A stretch of DNA of 64,000 bases from Pagrus major (Eukaryota; Chordata; Actinopteri; Spariformes; Sparidae): positions 6,446,663-6,510,662 of the forward strand of contig NC_133221.1 of the NCBI RefSeq assembly GCF_040436345.1. Direction: 5' to 3'. The notes under the pieces are model-generated. The model did no database searches, was not told the DNA's origin, and saw only the letters and a list, made by a program, of their open reading frames with translations. The position numbers and the translations under genes are program-made. Positions 35,701 through 45,480 of this stretch are shown here, piece by piece (the stretch's first letter is position 1; every line of letters starts with the position of its first letter).

Positions 35701-38700
35701 GTCTGGAGGTGGAAGAAACTGAACAAAATGCTGTTTAAAAATTGGAACTGCAATTGTGTAGAGTCGTATTTAAACTGGAAAAAAGTCTCATATTACCGCC
35801 AATGTTTCTACCACTGTCCATTTCTCCATGATACATTATATTACCAACATTTAAATTTCATTAGTGATTCATTTAATCACAATACTTTAACTTTCGGGGA
35901 AAAACACTGCCTGCTTGCTTACTTGCCTGGAGTCAGATGAGAAGATCCATACCACTCTTGTGTCTGTGAGCAAAGTTTGGAGCAAAAGTCCGGAGGCGAT
36001 TAGCTTAGCTTAGCATAAAGACTAGAAAAGAGGCAGCGCCTACAACTTATCAGTTTGTTTAATCTATGCTGTCAGTTAATTCTTCTCGATGTTAACAACA
36101 ATTATTCATGAGTTAAGCTCATAGTTTCCTCCTGCTTTCAGTCTTTATGCTAAGCTAAGCTAAGCTAATCACTTCCTGACTTTGGCTCCATACAGACGAG
36201 AGTGGTATTGATCTTCTCGTCTAACTCTCAACAAGATGTCTAACTATTCCTTTAACCAGTTATATATATTAGTCAGCATTCTTTACCATGCTAACATGTT
36301 AAACTCTTCATAATTAAAGCTTTTCCTCTGCTTGTTCTTTCTGTCTTGCTGGCTTCAACTAACAACAAAAACCCCTTCACTGTCCTGCAGACAATCAAGG
36401 AAACACCAAAGCCTGCAGTCGAAGTAGAAGTACAGGTAAACCAGAGAGTACGCTCATTCATCTCAGGAAATGTTGTATAAATGTATTCTAATGTCTTTTA
36501 AGGATGTTCACTACAGCTTTTTCAAATGTCCATCCTAATTTGCATCTCAGAATAAAAAAAGTAGTTTTGCTCTGCAGGAGACACCAGTGGAGGTGCCAGA
36601 ACCAGTTGTAGAAGTCCAGGTAAATCAAAGGAGAGGTCTCACTCTTGGGTGTTTTTCTTTTTCAGGGAGTGGAATAATCATTTGATCTTTATTACAGTGA
36701 ATCACACCTCCAAGTTCTAAGCTACATAGGTTTATTTTTACATGTTCTGATTCATTTGCATCTGCTCAGAGTGAAAAAAGTGTTGAAGCTCATGAGACAG
36801 CCGAGGAGGTGGTGAAGCAAGAGCAGGTAAATGAGCAGGAAGCGCTCGAGGATATTAATTCTTCACGTTCTTCACTCTACAGGCGTCTCTGACATGATGT
36901 TAGAACAGATGTACCAATTATTATGCTGCACCAAATATGACCTTTCATTCATTTCAATTAACACACATGAAATTTGGCATTTGCTGTTTTAAAAAAAAGA
37001 TTTATTTTTTCATGTTTTGATTCATTTTACATTCTATCAGCTATTTCTGTTTGTTTGAGTCAGCCGATGATTTATCGCATTTGAATCAATGGGAAAACAA
37101 GTATGTTTCCTCTCCTGCAGATGGTGGAAGAGGCACCACAGCCAGTAGTAGAAGATGAGGTAAATTAAAAGGACACGTTGGGAAATCTACCGAGAATTAC
37201 ACTAGATTAGAAAATCTAAATCACCCTCATATCTTGCCTGTTAAGTATGAGGCCGGTTAGCCTAGTTTAGCATAAAGACTGGAATCAAGGGGAAACAGCT
37301 AGCCTGGGTAACAAAATCCACCTACCAGCACCTCTAAAGCTCAGCAATAAACATGTTACATTCCATTAAACCACAGCTTTTTTCCCCTTAACTTTCCATT
37401 ATGACTTTGTATTGATTGAAATAACAAAATATAATATGAATTTAATTACTTTTGGACAGAGCCAAGCTAGCTTTCCACCCCCCCGTTTCCACTCTTTATG
37501 CTAAACTAGGCTAACCATCTCCTGCATCATATTTAACAGGTATCAATCTTCTCAGATCTTCTCAGATAAGCATATTTCCCAACGTGTCAAACTATTCCTC
37601 TTCAGGAGAAGAGTCTCACCTTCAATGGAGATACATTTCCTTCCCTATTATCTTTCCTTCTTTTCTTTTTACAGACAATCACTTTCTTTACTTTCTGTGC
37701 ATGATGGTGTGGGCTTCTTTATTCTTACAGGGACCGCTTCTTATCAGACTTGTCTGCCTCCTTTTCTGCTCTGACGCTGGATATTTCCCTTTTACTTCAC
37801 AGCAGCTCCTTCCTACACCCTGTCAGCTTCAATGATGGTCATGCATTTAATGCATAAATAGCTCATGATATGTATTCTCTGCTCTGCTTTCTTTTTTTTT
37901 TGATTAAAGAAGGCGGATCCCTCAAAAGCAGGCACCTTGGAGGCTGCTGCAAAGCCAGAGCCGCCACCCGCTGTTCAGGAAGAAAAGAAACCAGCCTCAA
38001 AATCATCCTTCCTGACTCTCTTCAAGCCTAAAGTAAGGACCTCTTCACCTACGCTTATATGGGTCTTTAGAATATCATACATTAGCGTGAATTGTGGTGA
38101 AAGTAGCGAACAGAAAGTAACAGATTCGTGTGAATTTGAGGAACTGTTAGACCACATGACTACAAAAGTCCAGGCGGCCTCCACAAGTGGAGTTCGGCTC
38201 CTCAGGAGGACAGCTGGAGTGGTAAATACAGAAAAATGACCTCTTGAGATGAGACATCATTAACCAGAGTAATTTCATCAATTACATCTGGAATTAAAAC
38301 CTGCTCTAAGTATTTTTTTTTTTTTTTGTCCATTTGTTAGAATCATAACAAAATACATCAGTGCTTCTGTGGTCATTTCACATAATGTTGCCTTCACTAA
38401 GACACGCTGGATCCTAACAACCAGTCACTTTAATGTCACTTTGACATCTGATGTCATCTCAAAGTCCATCTGAGCACATGAGATATTACAGAAAACAGTG
38501 GAGCTGCCGTAGGACTGAAATAATTCAGTTTTTCATTATGCGTCACAACACTTCCAGGCTGCTGATCCCAAAAAGGCGACCCCCGCCCCAGCTGCAGCAG
38601 CAGAGGCAGCTCAGACAGCCAAAGCCAAGGAGGAACCAAAAGCAGCGGCCAAGTCATCAGAGGCGGCCGCGGATAACAAACCAGCTGCCCCCCAAGCTGG

Positions 38701-39200
38701 AGATGATGCAGCCAGTGTGCCCAAGAAACTGGAGAAGAGGAACTCCATTCACTTGTTCTTTAAAAGTCTGGTAAGGAGATAATCTTTCCCTGCTTCTCAT
38801 TTTGAACAGCCCTGCCTGGTAAATATGGTTGCAGCTTCACCTCCACTAGATGGCAGCAGATACTCAGTGAGTAACTAAAGGTGTGGGGCCCTAATTCACA
38901 GTGCAGTGCACATCATGTTACACATCCTGACAATTGTTTTGCACAGTTAAACTTACAGTTAGGTGGTACTTTTAAGTTAGAAACTGTTCCACACAACTAG
39001 CATTGTAAAAACGAGGCTTCCATGAGATTACGTGGCTTTTTTAAAGAAAAGACTAATGCAGCAGATACTTTAATGAACAAACGTTTATGATTTTTTTTTT
39101 AATTCCCTTTAAATTTCAGGGTCAGAGACGTAACTCTTCAGAGGCCGGGGTCCAGACGGAGCCCGTCACCGTCACTCCAGCAGCTGAGAAGGCCAAATGA
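24107..39200 (+). CDS. BCAS1: BCAS1 (breast carcinoma amplified sequence 1 / NABC1)
   Basis: BCAS1 is a largely disordered cytoplasmic protein; in mammals it marks newly myelinating oligodendrocytes and binds dynein light chains. Coding exons are 24107-24145, 24604-24688, 25424-25737, [27440-31291 optional], 33316-33495, 34465-34524, 34931-34966, 35219-35434, 36391-36435, 36578-36619, 36770-36826, 37121-37159, 37910-38032, 38558-38770 and 39120-39200. Without the giant exon this gives 509 residues. The start MGNENSK resembles the human MGNQMS start (a possible N-myristoylation signal). NPVMNFFKTLVTPTK and the C-terminal HLFFKSLGQRRNSSEAGVQTEP match human BCAS1. Short FF/LF-K motifs recur: LFGKMFKKK, FFKTL, FFRPK, LFKPK, FFKSL, mostly at exon ends. 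All but one junction is phase 0, favouring alternative splicing. VQTEP near the C-terminus is a dynein-light-chain-type motif. Exon borders are by eye; the four short exons at 36.4-37.2 kb could be optional. Confidence 0.9.
25980..26450. mobile_element. Palindromic MITE (family C) in BCAS1 intron
   Basis: The left arm (25985-26115: ggacattaccaagtaacata, gtattggaaattacaccagt, cagctattttccaataagca) and the right arm (26298-26445: gcttattggaaaatagctga, ataatttccagtacaatttg, caagtatgttgcttggtag) are imperfect inverted copies over more than 120 bases. The centre is about 180 bases. No coding capacity. Confidence 0.8.
26753..26796. repeat. (ATA)n microsatellite
   Basis: About 14 ATA units in a BCAS1 intron. 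Confidence 0.95.
27440..31318 (+). CDS. BCAS1: Giant acidic repeat exon inside BCAS1, alternative 3' end
   Basis: One uninterrupted 3.88 kb reading frame follows an acceptor (tttttttacgataaag) and continues in the frame of the preceding BCAS1 exon (phase 0). It opens ESGSSRDEAAA, then a Met in the context GCCGCCATG (27473). It encodes 1,292 residues, extremely rich in Glu, Val, Ile, Thr and Ser. Counting from that Met: a Cys-rich CECPCH at 10-15; STQTD and STQTG at 20-24 and 32-36, which resemble dynein-light-chain sites; then three tandem units from residues 404, 631 and 902. Each unit starts IT(H/P)Q(E/K)PA(V/L)DN and ends EEIITE. A distinct last 70 residues include METLLARLQSACTSIVEESP. 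The frame stops with TAA at 31316, and AATAAA follows at 31505. A CAG|GTGGCC donor at 31291/31292 keeps phase 0 with the next exon (33316), so inclusion as an internal exon is possible. I know no globular domain for it. Confidence 0.85.
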   Translation, partial: ESGSSRDEAAAMIVAEHREDCECPCHKAEMSTQTDRKTEADISTQTGEDGDDDTTTNTEGPVEEVVAALEEDQLNESVVIAEEAVEETADEEPRRAQTAGIIIEEVVMENNIYENIVFRAERVEVTDNFEITHIHSYNPEEERVQETEPEVAAEPESIKEGETVDIFEETVTLEISSLPKVVADCVEVVFAAFSESTDFAAVNMSEPSVNEVITEGNSEGARDISADVVLIETTEPKTNSVTPEAEKANGVPSLDEVTTVMEITSEVVCEEPNPPAAHKEMPERELSVPLVPKIIIIEKSCHKGVTADEAVAVEDVSGMSEGVIIVEAPSNELITTEELPQDVLNTPVDEVKSESIPEVVTSDEKTEVCKGVTADEGPETVEEAEPWPVIVKDDAEMIPEAAIDALSQELDLCAITHQEPAVDNGSLLEEEVIAATTFGPLSGEPQANVSIPEEPIETAAKEMNEEAVISEEPAKENPSPCEEEATTEVLVNILESVVEAISERLVVTENINEASADVPQIDATGESEPCVSLQEELVEENVAPSLAPVEEPTDSSHVISEEPLEESVRPLEPQVRVVILKTIEDEVTVELIHESDDSGDVVAAIDENSEESHIATSDETVAECVEAVLETVIEEIITEDAITPQKPAVDNGITLEEEVIAARPFVPLSGEREANPIIPEESRETTAEEMKGEATEPESVEKDTNVQASSSEEEVTQIASSTEHVVSGVSEYVLAQVETPLEIPIISEEPAEENPSPCEEDVTTEVMENILESVGEVNSGKLVVTENKVEKPADVPQMDATGESKPCFPGQGELLEEKVTPGLVVLKEPTDSSPVISREPVLENVSLLQHQVLVVIQKHGGKVCESDNSCDVLAVADENTEDSHIAISDKAVAECVEAVLETIVEEIITEGAITPQEPALDNAICLKEEVLAATPFMPLSGEQESNITIPEEPRETIAEKMDEEATKVLSNEITTGSESVEEDTTFQESSTEGGVIRDVRSDEPVEEKTEVSEDGLTQAETPKQIPAISEEPVEDNPSPCGEDATTEVFENILESVVEVFSENIVEEPADVPQADAIRESEPRVSFQEVLEENVTPSLVAVEEPAAISHVFSEEPVEESVSLLEPQRLVVIIETTYEELTEETIQESFNYRDILAAVDKNAEDCQNATSDESVAECFDAVLETIVEEIITEDVAAQFVISGEVAPKIITEGHTEEKVDNISGVSSTGSTRRVQMTDDTPITSTDMETLLARLQSACTSIVEESPYRLDGLNMSFLGCSITVTIQVAPKEEQQ
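28682..31018 (+). repeat. Three tandem coding repeats of 227, 271 and about 281 codons
   Basis: Unit starts are 28682, 29363 and 30176, all in frame. Shared landmarks in order are LEEEVIAA / LKEEVLAA, PLSGE, IPEE, ISEEP with NPSPC, TTEV with NILESV, ADVPQ, VSEEP-like blocks, and AECVEAVLET(V/I)(I/V)EEIITE. Unit 1 lacks about 45 codons present in units 2 and 3 between the IPEE block and ISEEP. A weaker ancestral-looking copy (VADCVEVVF... NEVITEG) lies earlier, near residues 169-208. Confidence 0.9.
31505..31510 (+). terminator. BCAS1: Intronic poly(A) signal after the giant exon
   Basis: AATAAA lies 187 bases after the TAA of the giant exon and about 1.8 kb before the next BCAS1 exon, with T/GT-rich sequence following (tgttgcgttcgtgcacgatt). 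It would allow the giant exon to act as a terminal exon. Confidence 0.55.
31687..32172. mobile_element. Foldback MITE (family A), full copy
   Basis: The left arm begins AAAGGGTAGCTCCACCAATT and the right arm ends ATTGGTAGAGTTACCCTTT. Both arms, about 200 bases each, are inverted copies: tttgtggctccagaggaagc against gcttcctctggcgccacaaa, and gcattgtgggtaatgtaggc against cctacattacccacaatgca. It is flanked by TTAA on both sides, the target used by piggyBac-type elements; that affiliation is inference. Confidence 0.85.
32173..32447. repeat. Fragments of a second AT-rich palindromic repeat
   Basis: Words such as gcttataaggctgtatataa, gcattataaagtgcttagtc and gccttattctgcataaac are the partner arm of 32760-32990 (ggcattaataagtgctttat, ctactactatgcatgctagt). 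The family B copy at 32448-32754 appears to sit between the two arms. Confidence 0.5.
32448..32754 (+). mobile_element. MITE family B copy
   Basis: It starts TAAAGGGGAACTATGTCGTT, TTTTGG and ends CCAAAACTACATAGTGCTCC. The interior matches the copy at 23070, with ggtggcaggg deleted. Confidence 0.85.
32760..32990. repeat. AT-rich interspersed repeat arm
   Basis: It carries ccgccttataaggcccatac, ggcattaataagtgctttat, tatactactactatgcatgc and ccacaatctaaagtgttctt, words of a common teleost palindromic repeat. The matching arm is at 32173-32447. Confidence 0.55.
35895..36255. mobile_element. MITE family D copy in BCAS1 intron
   Basis: The left half has cagatgagaagatccatacc and gattagcttagcttagcata followed by aagactagaa. 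The right half has the inverse: gtctttatgctaagctaagc, gtggtattgatcttctcgtc and aactattcctttaa. The pairing of the halves is directly visible. About 360 bases, non-coding. Confidence 0.75.
37169..37605. mobile_element. MITE family D copy in BCAS1 intron
   Basis: It begins ggacacgttgggaaatctac and ends atttcccaacgtgtcaaact, perfect inverted ends. The interior has tagcataaagactggaatca, aaaatccacctaccagcacc and ggacagagccaagctagctt. It starts only ten bases after the end of the BCAS1 exon at 37159, so the donor of that exon abuts the transposon. Confidence 0.8.
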
Positions 39201-40184
39201 AACCAAAAGCAACACTCACATTTCCCTGTACAGACTCCCCCTCTCTCTCTTCCGTGCTCTTACTCAATCTTTATCTGTCTCTCTCTTTTCTCATCTCCAT
39301 TTCAACTCCCGATGAATAACTGCATTTCTCGTTTTTGTTACGGCTTAAATACCAAGGAAAAGTGACTCAGAGGATAACAGCAAGTGCTACAGAATGAATA
39401 GTGGGCAGGAAGTTGACTAAGTGGTGACTTGAGATGGTTAAACATGAGGTTATTGAGACATATATATATATATATTTTTGGTCATTTAAATGTCTTGACA
39501 AGTATAGCAATGTAAGTGTGAAAACTTTTCTACAGACATTTAATGTGACTTCTCTCCGTTCTTGCAACCTAACACACTGGGCTTCTGCAACAGACAGTAC
39601 GACGCTTCGCTTTTAGCAATTAATTTGTCAAAAACAGTTAAAACACGTCGTCATATAGATTCTATTTTTTACAGTTCATACCAGAGGAATCATGCAGTTG
39701 TAGCAATGCAAAGGTTAATATGAAAATGATAATACTTAAATTTATTTTACATTCAAAATAACGGCTCCTCAAAGCGGTGATAAAAGGAGCACGCCCATAT
39801 AACTAATGGCACTTATAGATTTTTTTAACTTTATGTAAGCTCTATGTAGACTAAAGCACATATACTAAGAGTCATGTATTGGGGCCATAAGGGGAAAATC
39901 ACAATCTTTACTGTTCTGTGGGGAGCTGATTGTAAAAAATGTTCGTGTTAACAAAACGCATCCGAGGTGACAGAATGGTGTCGTTGTGCAAATGTGTCCT
40001 TGTGGTACGTTTTGCCTTGGTCATAAATCACAGTCGATGAGCTTTTAATTTGATTTCAGCACTTTGTGTTCTGTCACTTAATGGACGTCTTATGGTGTTA
40101 GTCGTTTGGCATATGTGCAATTAATACCGTGCTTCTTGTTCGCCTATATGTATGTATGCGTGTAACTTCGGCTATCTTGAAGAC

Positions 40185-40190
40185 AATAAA
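40185..40190 (+). terminator. BCAS1: BCAS1 distal poly(A) signal
   Basis: AATAAA about 985 bases past the final stop codon, followed by a GT-rich stretch (catttgtttgttcttc). The 3' UTR would be 39201 to about 40210. Confidence 0.6.
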
Positions 40191-40294
40191 TATTTCAACA
40201 TTTGTTTGTTCTTCATCAGCGTGGACTACAAGGATGTTGGGAAATGTAATCAAGAGCAACTGCAAGAATATGTGACTCAGCAAGAAAAAGTAAA

Positions 40295-40425
40295 TATGAC
40301 TAGATTAGATTAGATTAGATTCAGTTGTTATTGTGCAGAGTACTGAGAAAAGAAAATACATTTAGCCTCTAATCAGAGGTGCAAAAACCAGTTAAGTGCA
40401 GAGTGATGTGCATGTATATAGACTA
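40295..40425. repeat. Teleost repeat with (GATTA) pentamers
   Basis: It starts with agattagattagattagatt, then cagttgttattgtgcagagt and ctaatcagaggtgcaaa. The pattern is that of a common fish repeat. A short cousin of the 9331 element follows at 40429. Confidence 0.5.
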
Positions 40426-40839
40426 AACCAGGGCTGCACAAACTGGGGCCCCCACAGGCCAACGCTGGCCCACCATAAGGCATGTAACCAGATTATGTAA
40501 TCAGGATACAAACAAAAGGTAACTGTATTCTGGTAAAGTTACAGGAAAGATGTAATTAGATTACAGATATGTTCAGTAGAAAAGGGGATTACTCACAGGA
40601 ATATAATTTTAAAATAAAGAATGATACACTAGTCTGTTGCTTCACGAGTCTCACACGACATCACTCTGTCTTCAGTGAAACCAAATACACAATAAACAAA
40701 AGTCATGTTACTGATATTTGTTTTCTCCTGTCTTTATTTGCACGTTTAGGTTTAAAGTAATCTAAAAGATCCCTCTAATTAATTGTTTTTCATGATCTGA
40801 GCATGACAGGCTGAATCACACTCAGCCAATTAAAGAAAC

Positions 40840-41320
40840 AGTACACATATAAATGAAAATTCAGAAATATCTACTCAACCCTGTGCTGATGGAAAGTTGG
40901 GGGAGTTTCCGAGTCCACAAAAAAATCCTGACAGCAAAACAGCGTTGCTCCTAAACAACTGAAGTAGATGGGTACTTGATTTAAAGTTTAAACCCCCCCC
41001 AAAAAACACACTCACACACTCTGTAGAGCATGTCCAACGTAATCAAGCTTGTGTACCGACTTCAAACAGGGCGCTCGCTAATGCTTTTAGCGTAGAAGCT
41101 ACAGTGAAGATAGCCGCTCAAAAACGGGTGCATCCATAGACTTATTTATGCCAGACGAGCTGTATGGGGCCATTTTATTTATTTTGTTTTTAAATTTTTA
41201 ATTCTTGGGGTTGGTTTTATTACACTTTGAAACAAGTCCCCATCTACTTTACTTGAGTTGTTGAGGAGAGTGCTGCCAATTGAATGAATTTTCATTTTTG
41301 TATGAACTTTTCCTTTAAGG
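40840..41320. mobile_element. Non-autonomous teleost repeat
   Basis: It begins acatataaatgaaaattcag, runs through ctgatggaaagttgggggag and cagcaaaacagcgttgctcc, and ends gaattttcatttttgtatga, acttttcctttaag. The two ends are inverted copies. It has no coding capacity. The segment at 6370-6570 is related at its right end. Confidence 0.6.
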
Positions 41321-43308
41321 GAACCTGGGATCCTGGTACCATTTTGCATTTTAACGATGGGTGCTAGCTATTGCCCTTGGCACGCCATAAAGTTTCAGTT
41401 TTGGCACTTTAACTAAACAATATGAATACCTGGAGATGTGTTCAGTATGAACAAACTTATACACTGCAGGTGTAAGTACAAATAATGACAGTAGTTTGGC
41501 AATATATACAGAATAAACACCCAGAGGCAGAGAGTCATCATGAAATATTTCCACCATTGACATCCAAATCATGTTAATACACACAAGTTAAAGCACCAAC
41601 CCTGTGAGCTAGTAAGTGCAATGTAGGTGTGACCCATGAGTCATAACTTGCAATGTTGGGTGTAGAAGCAAATACGCCTCTGTGCCTCATGACTCTCACT
41701 CCTCTCTGTATTTACTTGTATGGCTGACAGACAAGTGACAGACAGTTATCTGACAGACCTGGTTGCGGTGCAGGCCATCATTCGTAGCTGACAGACACAG
41801 ATGACTGCTGGACATCACCAATGAATACTAATTTAGACATTTTTTAGATTCGAGACACCTTAGAGATAAAAGATGTAAGACAAGATCTAAGGAATTGTAT
41901 ATTTCAGGTAGAGGAAGCCCTCAAATCTTCTTTTACCTTTTTATGATGTAATTTCTATGATGGATAGCAGACTGTGAAGTCTTTGGAAGGATGTGTTTTA
42001 GATAGTAATGTCTGAGACCCACCATTCACCCACCATTAAGTGATGAGTCGCGGCCCCCAGAGGCATAACTCAAACTGCTCCTTTGTTATCAATGAGACAC
42101 ACTCCTCTTGCATTACCCTCCATAATAGGTGTGATCATTTTAAATTGTGCATCAAAGTAATTGCCGTGGCACTGAAGGAGAAAAAGTGAGGTAGTTCTTG
42201 CACCGTATGAGACACGAGGTCCATTGTCTGTCGCTTCCCCCCGAGGGTTGTTTCAAATTAAGATGCAGTGTGAGGTTTTTTGCCAAGTGTATTGCTGGTA
42301 TGTGCGAAGAGCTTCGTGTTCATTACCAAACATTAAATCATGAGAAACACTTAACATTATTTTAAAATGAAAACTTTATATTACCCTCACTGAACCTCCC
42401 CACCACCAGTTCCTGATGCTGTTATGAAGAAATTCACTCAGGCTTTTATGCATCTGGGCGCGAAAAAGAGACGGTGCAGGCAGCGATAACAGCTGCATGT
42501 CCCTACATGCAGGGTGACAGAATTGGAGGCGATTAAAGAAAGGCTTTTTGTGTGTAATTATGAAAGCAATCAAATTTCTGGGACTGGTCAACACCTCCTG
42601 CAGAATAACAGACCAAAATGAGGTGGCTTATTAAAATAAAAACAGAATTTAACAGTGCAAAACGACTGTACACTGCACATGATCTGCTTGACCACCACGT
42701 TGCAGCAGTTCATCCCAGGACAATGAATGTGACTGTGTGAATGCTCTGAGCTCAGAGGGGGTGGAACAAGGGAACAGTGGGTAGGGAGGCCTGACAGGAG
42801 GCCTGCTGTCAGCACTAATGTGCATCACGGCACTGCTCGCCAGTAACAGGTCCGTTCTGTGGGGAAACATCAGGGTGAAACAGCTCCAGGGACCAGTGAG
42901 AGGACAGTTAGCACCGATTCCGATCTGATAGCAAAAACATTGGTGGCAAGCTTGCCTCTGCAGGACAGTTTCATTCACGTTAACAGAGGGTGAATCAGCA
43001 GGTCCTGCAGGCGCCACATGTGTGTGAGGGAGGCATTCTGATGCAGATGCACTCGAGTGATATTTAAGGTTGGTTTGTTTGGGGAGTGTTACATCCTGCT
43101 GGAGGGACAAAAGGCATTAGCAGTCAGATACCAGACATTCTACAAATGACTCGGGCTATTCTGACACTATTCAAAACACTGAAACGTTATTGTCATGTGA
43201 TAAAATATCTGCTTGATGCTCAAATCAAAGATGCGATCACGTTTGACCTCAGTTATAGGAAAACAAGTTATTAAATGAAGTTATTATTGTTAGTAAATTA
43301 AGATGTTT
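41321..43308. other. Intergenic DNA, nothing recognised
   Basis: This is unique-looking sequence between BCAS1 and ZNF217 without gene features. The open frame at 42649-43110 on the minus strand has no recognisable domain and no splice context. I see no repeat with an obvious second copy in the window. Confidence 0.5.
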
Positions 43309-43750
43309 AAAGGGCAACTCCAGATATTTTACACACTACAGTGTGTTTATAGGTTTTGTGAATTATTACTGCATATGTGAAAAAAGTAACATAAAGCCTT
43401 TTGTGGCTCCAGAGGAAGCTGCATGTAATCTGATAAATTGCCACCACGTGACGTCACTTAGCGGTTATGTTGCTTTGTGGTTAATGTAGGCGTCAAGTTT
43501 TGAAAAGCAGTCAACTGATCTAACATTAAACTCCTAAAACACTGTTGGACTCATTATGGACAGTTTTTGGCAGCAAAATCAGAGATGCCACCTTTTTTTC
43601 ATTCTGCCTACATTACCCACAATGCAATGTAGCCCCTGGGTGACACTACTGGGGGCAATTTATCAGATTACATTCAGCTTCCTCAAGTAGTAGCAGTAGT
43701 CCTCCCCATGTAAACGCACTGTAATGTGTACAACTGGTTGAGGCAACTGT
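43309..43750. mobile_element. Foldback MITE (family A), nearly full copy
   Basis: The left arm starts TTTAAAGGGCAACTCCAGAT. The centre has the paired ttaatgtaggcgtcaag and ctacattacccacaatgcaa. The right arm has ggcaatttatcagattacat and ends gtgtacaactggttgaggca, with a degraded right tip. Confidence 0.8.
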
Positions 43751-44361
43751 TCAGTTTAATGCTTCCATTTCCTTTTCTGTAGTTGGGTTGCTTCCTGAAA
43801 AGTTTGTTTACAAGTTACAGAACAGAGGTTAGAGTTAGACATGCCCAGAAAAAGATAACATGCACTGTGCTGCAACAGAAACAGAACAGCAATGGTAAAG
43901 GTGAGTCACAAAGTATTTGTTTAAAAAATGTTCTTGTAGAGCATGGGTTAGTCATGAATCCAGAATACATACACTATTAGGCAAACCTCAGACTCACTGA
44001 TACTTATCTTAAGGACTGGCATGATGAAGTCCATGATCACCCTCTGTAAGACTAGTTAGACTTATTTTGTGTCTGTATACAGAGCAAATCTGTCTAAACT
44101 GAGGTGTGGTAATCCTAATCTGCCAATTTCAAACATTACATATTTATGTGATTATGTTCTTAGACGGTGTAGTTTATGTCTGACAGAGGATTAAGGTCAG
44201 GAGAGTCATTATAGGGAAATGAATTTTTCCTGGTTTTGATGATCAGAGAAGAAAGAGTTAACCAATCTCAAAAAAGTAACAATTGAATTTAACTATAGCA
44301 ATTTTATTTTCTCATGTTTTTTACTTATATATCTTTTTTTTATTATTATTATTTTCCCATA

Positions 44362-44489
44362 ACTGCTGAGCAAATGCTAAATAAACACACTCTCTTTGTT
44401 TTCATGACTGAATAAACTGAATAAACAAACTTACCTTAAAGAACAACACAATTTCATACTGCTTTACTTTGTTTATATGTGCCCCTTTA
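44362..44489 (-). mobile_element. Partial MITE family B copy, reversed
   Basis: Read on the minus strand it gives ttaaggtaagtttgtttatt and tcatgaaaacaaagagagtg, the 3' half of family B. Its upper end (gcccctttaa) abuts the point where the left half would begin. Confidence 0.75.
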
Positions 44490-45213
44490 AGTATTCAACT
44501 CAAACAGGGGCCATACAGACACCGCTGCACCAGCAGCAGAACAAAGAGACTCCCCATCTTTTCTATTTGTCCTCACCGGGGAACCACAAATATGTCAAAC
44601 ATGTGCAGAACTCAGAAAAGGGAATTCTTTTGCCGACCGATAAAAATTTCTCTGACGATCAACAACACAACAGCTGGTTGCGCTGAATAAACATGACTGG
44701 CTTGGGGGGTGAGAGAGGAGATTATATATTATCAGTGTCTTTCAGGAGCGACACCGGGATTATGAAAGAAGCCGGTCTGTGAATCTGGAGGAGAACAATG
44801 CAGTCAGCTGCTCCTGACACGTCAAGACAAAAAGAAGCCACCACAGCCTTCTCCTATTCGCTGATCCAGTTCCTATCAGGCTTGTCTGTCTGCTGAATAC
44901 ATAATCATTCATTCACGCGTTCGGGTTTTTTTTTCTTCAAAGTATGCTACTTTATCTTTAATTAGATTTTATTGGATGGATACATTTATTCTTCTTCTCG
45001 CAAGATCTGGGACGACGAGTTTGCAGGATTTTTGGAAGAGAAATCACATTAGCATGAAGTCAAACAATGGGACCAAGTTAATTAAATCAGTCAGAAGTAA
45101 ACAATGTTTGCCCACTTGTTGCTGTCATTACCACAACAGAGCAGGAATACCAATGAAATAACTGCAATATAATGTATGATTAAGACAAATATTTGTCTTG
45201 TTAAACATAAGCT

Positions 45214-45480
45214 GCTGGTAGAAAGTAACTAAGTACATTTACTCAAGTACGCTTCTTATAATTTTGAAGTACTTCCCATCTAACAGCTGGATGTACCTTA
45301 TAGAAAATCATATAGTAGTATAAGTAGTATAAGTATTCCAATGATAGACTGTAATAATACAACTCACAGAAAGAGACCATCCCGCCCAAATACTTTAATA
45401 CTTTATGTGCATTTTGTTGTACTTTTACTTGTAACAGAGTATAGAGATTAAAGATACAAGTACTCCCACTGCACAGAGTG
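45214..45480. repeat. Teleost 'gtaactaagtacattta' repeat (family G)
   Basis: It opens tggtagaaagtaactaagta, catttactcaagtac and contains actttaatactttatgtgca and cttttacttgtaacagagta. The start resembles that at 1169-1216 and the reversed fragment at 55795-55920. Confidence 0.6.

Noticed and set aside
42649-43110. 153-codon minus-strand frame in the BCAS1-ZNF217 interval
   Set aside because: No recognisable motif, no paired exon and no promoter or poly(A) context; length is within chance expectation for GC-balanced DNA.
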